Source: RYN-230 sp963841695 | Lineage (GTDB): Bacteria > Actinomycetota > Actinomycetes > Streptosporangiales > Streptosporangiaceae | Assembly: GCA_963841695.1 (NCBI GenBank) | Contig: CAWJDQ010000013.1 | Span: 124,001 to 188,000, forward strand | DNA length: 64,000 nt | Direction: 5' to 3' | Shown: positions 61,699 through 64,000 of the stretch, in pieces | Position numbering within the stretch: position 1 is the first letter of the stretch | How the letters are laid out: each line of letters opens with the position of its first letter | Made by a program: the position numbers and the translations under genes | Notes under the pieces: generated by a model | The model's input: the letters and a program-made list of their open reading frames with translations, nothing else | Told to the model about the DNA's origin: nothing | Database searches by the model: none

Positions 61699-62688
61699 TC
61701 AGGCCTCGTGCGACTCACCGGAGCCCGCGGACACGCCCGCGGCTTCCGGCTGGGGCTCCGGGGCGTCACCCTGCTCGGGCACGGTCCCGTTCGCCTGCTC
61801 ATCGGTGGCCGCCGCGGGGTCCTGCGCCGCGGCATCCTGGGCCGCAGGGTCCTGCGCCGCAGCTTCCTGGGCGGCGGCCGCGTCGCTGGCCTTGCCCTCC
61901 AGGACCGCCAGCTCCCACTCGGCGAGCGGCTCCTCAGCGCCGAGTTCCCCCGACGTGGGCGCCGCGGACGGCTTGGCCTCGCCGTCGGCCGCACCGGCCC
62001 GGGCGATCAGGCCGTCGGCCACCGCGTCGGCCACGACCCGGGTCAGCAGCGCAACACTGCGGATGGCGTCGTCATTCCCCGGGATCGGGTAGGTGACCTC
62101 GTCCGGATCGCAGTTGGTGTCGAGGATGGCGATGACCGGGATGCCCAGCTTGCGGGCCTCGCTGACGGCGATGTGCTCCTTCTTGGTGTCCACCACCCAG
62201 ATGGCGCTCGGCACCCGGGACATGTCGCGGATCCCGCCCAGCGACCGCTCCAGCTTGTCGCGCTCACGGCGCAGCTGGAGCAGCTCCTTCTTGGTCATCC
62301 CGGAGCCGGCCACGTCGTCGAAGTCGAGCTCCTCGAGCTCCTTGAGCCGCTGCAGCCGCTTGAAGACGGTCTGGAAGTTCGTCAGCATGCCGCCCAGCCA
62401 GCGCTGGTTGACGAAGGGCATGCCCACCCGGCGGGCCTGCTCGGCGACCGCCTCCTGGGCCTGCTTCTTGGTGCCGACGTAAAGGATGGAGCCGCCGTGG
62501 GCGACCGTCTCCTTGATGAACTCGTACGCGGTGTCGATGAAGTTGAGTGACTGCTGGAGGTCGATGATGTAGATGCCGTTGCGCTCGGCCAGGATGAATC
62601 GCTTCATCTTGGGGTTCCAGCGCCGGGTCTGGTGCCCGAAGTGCACGCCGCTCTCGAGCAGCTGCCGCATAGTGACGACCGGAGCCAT
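61699..62688 (-). CDS. rpsB: 30S ribosomal protein S2
   Basis: A 329-residue S2. The conserved core occupies residues 1-235 (MAPVVTMRQLLESGVHFGHQ, GIYIIDLQQSLNFIDTAYEF, RWLGGMLTNFQTVFKR, WVVDTKKEHIAVSEARKLGI). The last ~95 residues are an acidic/Ala-rich tail with AAAQDPAAQDAAAQDP repeats, long for the family but common in actinobacteria. GGAAGGGGA precedes the ATG. First gene of the tsf-pyrH-frr-cdsA run. Confidence 0.96.
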   Translation of the reverse strand: MAPVVTMRQLLESGVHFGHQTRRWNPKMKRFILAERNGIYIIDLQQSLNFIDTAYEFIKETVAHGGSILYVGTKKQAQEAVAEQARRVGMPFVNQRWLGGMLTNFQTVFKRLQRLKELEELDFDDVAGSGMTKKELLQLRRERDKLERSLGGIRDMSRVPSAIWVVDTKKEHIAVSEARKLGIPVIAILDTNCDPDEVTYPIPGNDDAIRSVALLTRVVADAVADGLIARAGAADGEAKPSAAPTSGELGAEEPLAEWELAVLEGKASDAAAAQEAAAQDPAAQDAAAQDPAAATDEQANGTVPEQGDAPEPQPEAAGVSAGSGESHEA

Positions 62689-63049
62689 GCCCGCGGTCCC
62701 CTTCCTGTTACGCGCCGTGCCTGATCGCACTGACGCTCTCGGTTGTAGCCTGGCGCCCGGGCGCACCCGCCGCGGTGTGCGAAACCGCGGACCGGTGGGA
62801 TGCGTCCCGCCGGGGGCCGAGCCGGCCCTGGCGGCGAGCGGACGCGCGAATTTAGCCGGGAGGCCATCCGCGTACAGCGGGCAGACTCCACGACTTGTAC
62901 ATCAGTCTACTCGCTGCGCCCAAGCCCGTGGATGCACTCGCTTCGCTGCGCCCAGGCCCCGGTCGCCTGTGCTCCTGAGTCCTGTGCTGCGCTGAGTCCT
63001 GTGCTGCGCTGAGCCCCTGTGCTGCCCGGCGCCGCTGCCGAGCCCTGCC
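62689..63049. other. Intergenic region upstream of rpsB with a 17-nt tandem repeat
   Basis: About 360 nt. Near the XerC side a 17-nt unit GAGTCCTGTGCTGCGCT is repeated nearly three times (62977-63027, the last unit degenerate). The rpsB promoter should lie at the right of the rpsB start (about 62690-62920). A TAGACT hexamer on the minus strand (about 62907-62912) is a weak candidate. No gene seen. Confidence 0.45.
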
Positions 63050-64000
63050 TCAGGCCCTGGGATGCGCCTGGCGGAACGCGGACGTGAGCCGCTCCACCGA
63101 TACGTGCGTGTAGATCTGGGTGGTGGCCAGCGAGGCGTGGCCCAGGATCTCCTGCACGCTGCGCAGGTCCGCCCCGCCTTCCAGCAAGTGGGTCGCGGCG
63201 GCGTGACGCAGGCCGTGCGGCCCGGTATCAGGGACCGCGGGGACCGCGGCCAGCCTGGTGTGCACCACCCGCCGCGCGGTCCGCGGATCCAGCCGCCTGC
63301 CGCGGGCGCCCAGGAACAAGGCGGCCGCGCTCTCGGGGTGACCAGCTCCGGCCGCCCGTCGCGGGCCCAGCTGGGCGGTGGCCCGCTCGGCGGGCAGGCC
63401 CACCGGGACGGTGCGCTCCTTCCGGCCCTTGCCCAGGACCCGGACGGTCCGCCGGCCGTGATCGAGGTCGCCAAGGTCGAGCCCGCACAGCTCGCTGACC
63501 CGGATCCCGGTCGCGTAGAGGAGCTCCATGATCGCGGTGTCGCGCAGGATCAGCGCCTGAGCCCGGGGATCCAGCTCACGGCCGGGCTCCCCGGTTCCGC
63601 CCGGCTCCCCGGTTCCGCCCGGCTCCCCGGTTCCGCCCGGCCCCCGGTTCCGGGCCGCCGGGGCGCGGCGGGCGGCCCGGTGCGCCCAGCACCGCGGCCA
63701 TCTGGTCCGGCCGGATCACCTCGGGCAGCTTCCGCCGCAGCCGGGGCGTGCCCAGCAACGGCCCCGGGTCGCTGGGCAGCCAGCCCCGGGCGTGCCCGAA
63801 CGCGGTGAACGTCCGGGCCGATGCGGCCCGCCGGGCCAGCGTGGCCCGGGCCCGGCCGGTCGCGTGCTGGCCCGCGAGCCAACCGCGGAGCACCGCGATG
63901 TCCAGCCCCGCCAGGCTGGTCACGCCCGACTGGGCGGCGTACTCCAGCAGGGCGCGGACGTCACCCAGGTAGGCCCGGACCGTGTGCCCGGACAGCCCGC
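63050..64000 (-). CDS. xerC: XerC-like tyrosine recombinase, frameshifted, cut by window edge
   Basis: Site-specific tyrosine recombinase for chromosome dimer resolution; the N-terminal end lies outside the window. The N-terminal core-binding domain is visible from about residue 15 of the fragment (GLSGHTVRAYLGDVRALLEY, ARATLARRAASARTFTAFGH). The catalytic domain has Arg in ATGIRVSELCGLDL, Lys in LGKGRKERTVP, HGLRHAAATHLL, LGHASLATTQIY and the Tyr nucleophile. The frame breaks inside an 18-nt tandem repeat at 63584-63655. A xerC gene near rpsB is usual in actinobacteria, so this is probably the housekeeping recombinase and not a prophage integrase. Confidence 0.87.
63584..63655 (-). repeat. 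18-nt tandem repeat in xerC
   Basis: Four units of CGGCTCCCCGGTTCCGCC (plus strand). The fourth is one base shorter, and the unit size is otherwise constant. The xerC frame is lost in this array. Confidence 0.8.

Noticed and set aside
63050..64000. Phage integrase or attachment site
   Set aside because: Next to rpsB and without phage genes, tRNA or flanking repeats. Fits the housekeeping XerC position known in actinobacteria.

Overview
The window is a 64 kb chromosomal stretch of a very GC-rich actinobacterium. Third-codon positions are almost all G or C, and GTG and TTG starts are common. Mycothiol synthesis (mshB), a sigE/anti-sigma/tatB block, a mycobacterial Sdh1-type succinate dehydrogenase and an XRE/DUF397/histidine-kinase-like ATPase set all fit a mycelial or mycelium-related actinomycete (Streptomycetales, Streptosporangiales or a Trebonia-like lineage). 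I cannot name the genus. No rRNA, tRNA, CRISPR array, prophage or complete insertion sequence was seen.

Layout: (1) 1-2.5 kb, amino-sugar catabolism: a SIS-domain protein, nagA and an aldo/keto reductase, all on the minus strand and overlapping. (2) 2.6-9.4 kb: ku, a cysteine-less flavoprotein reductase, then a TetR regulator with its own operator, DUF3107, a ferritin-like protein and a DEAD-box helicase. (3) 9.5-16.3 kb: a hydrolase, a PD-(D/E)XK nuclease, an MBL-fold protein, MarC, a PHP phosphoesterase, DUF6758, a Nudix hydrolase and a CoA-ester lyase. (4) 16.4-29.6 kb: an actinobacterial backbone (mrp, tatB, RseB-like protein, anti-sigma, sigE, O-methyltransferase, DUF3117, enoyl-CoA hydratase, tag, DivIVA-like protein, LOG). 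It is interrupted at 23.8-27.4 kb by an accessory regulator set of HATPase, DUF397, XRE, a second DUF397-like protein and a DUF574 methyltransferase. (5) 29.7-41.1 kb: a lysozyme-like protein, fdxA, dapC, a broken Uma2 gene, cysS, ddaH-rocD, a flavin reductase, DUF6113, mshB and an S9 peptidase. (6) 41.3-52.7 kb: the sdh operon, two tandem uppP paralogues, an MBL protein, typA and a K+ channel. (7) 52.8-64 kb: a SpoIIE-type phosphatase, an acyltransferase, rlmN, a SUFU protein, and the cdsA-frr-pyrH-tsf-rpsB translation/lipid block read leftward, followed by the C-terminal part of a XerC-like recombinase.

Three things stand out beyond ordinary genes. First, a 91-nt intergenic element occurs twice, 20 kb apart, with a closing stem whose base pairs covary. 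Second, a 33-nt repeat occurs in two intergenic copies and appears as fragments inside nagA and dapC. Third, about eleven genes have a TANNNT-like -10 hexamer 6-8 nt before the start codon, which predicts leaderless mRNAs. About fifteen apparent single-base frameshifts fall in eleven conserved genes, mostly in G/C runs or tandem repeats. Sequencing or assembly error is the likeliest cause, so split genes are given here as single loci.
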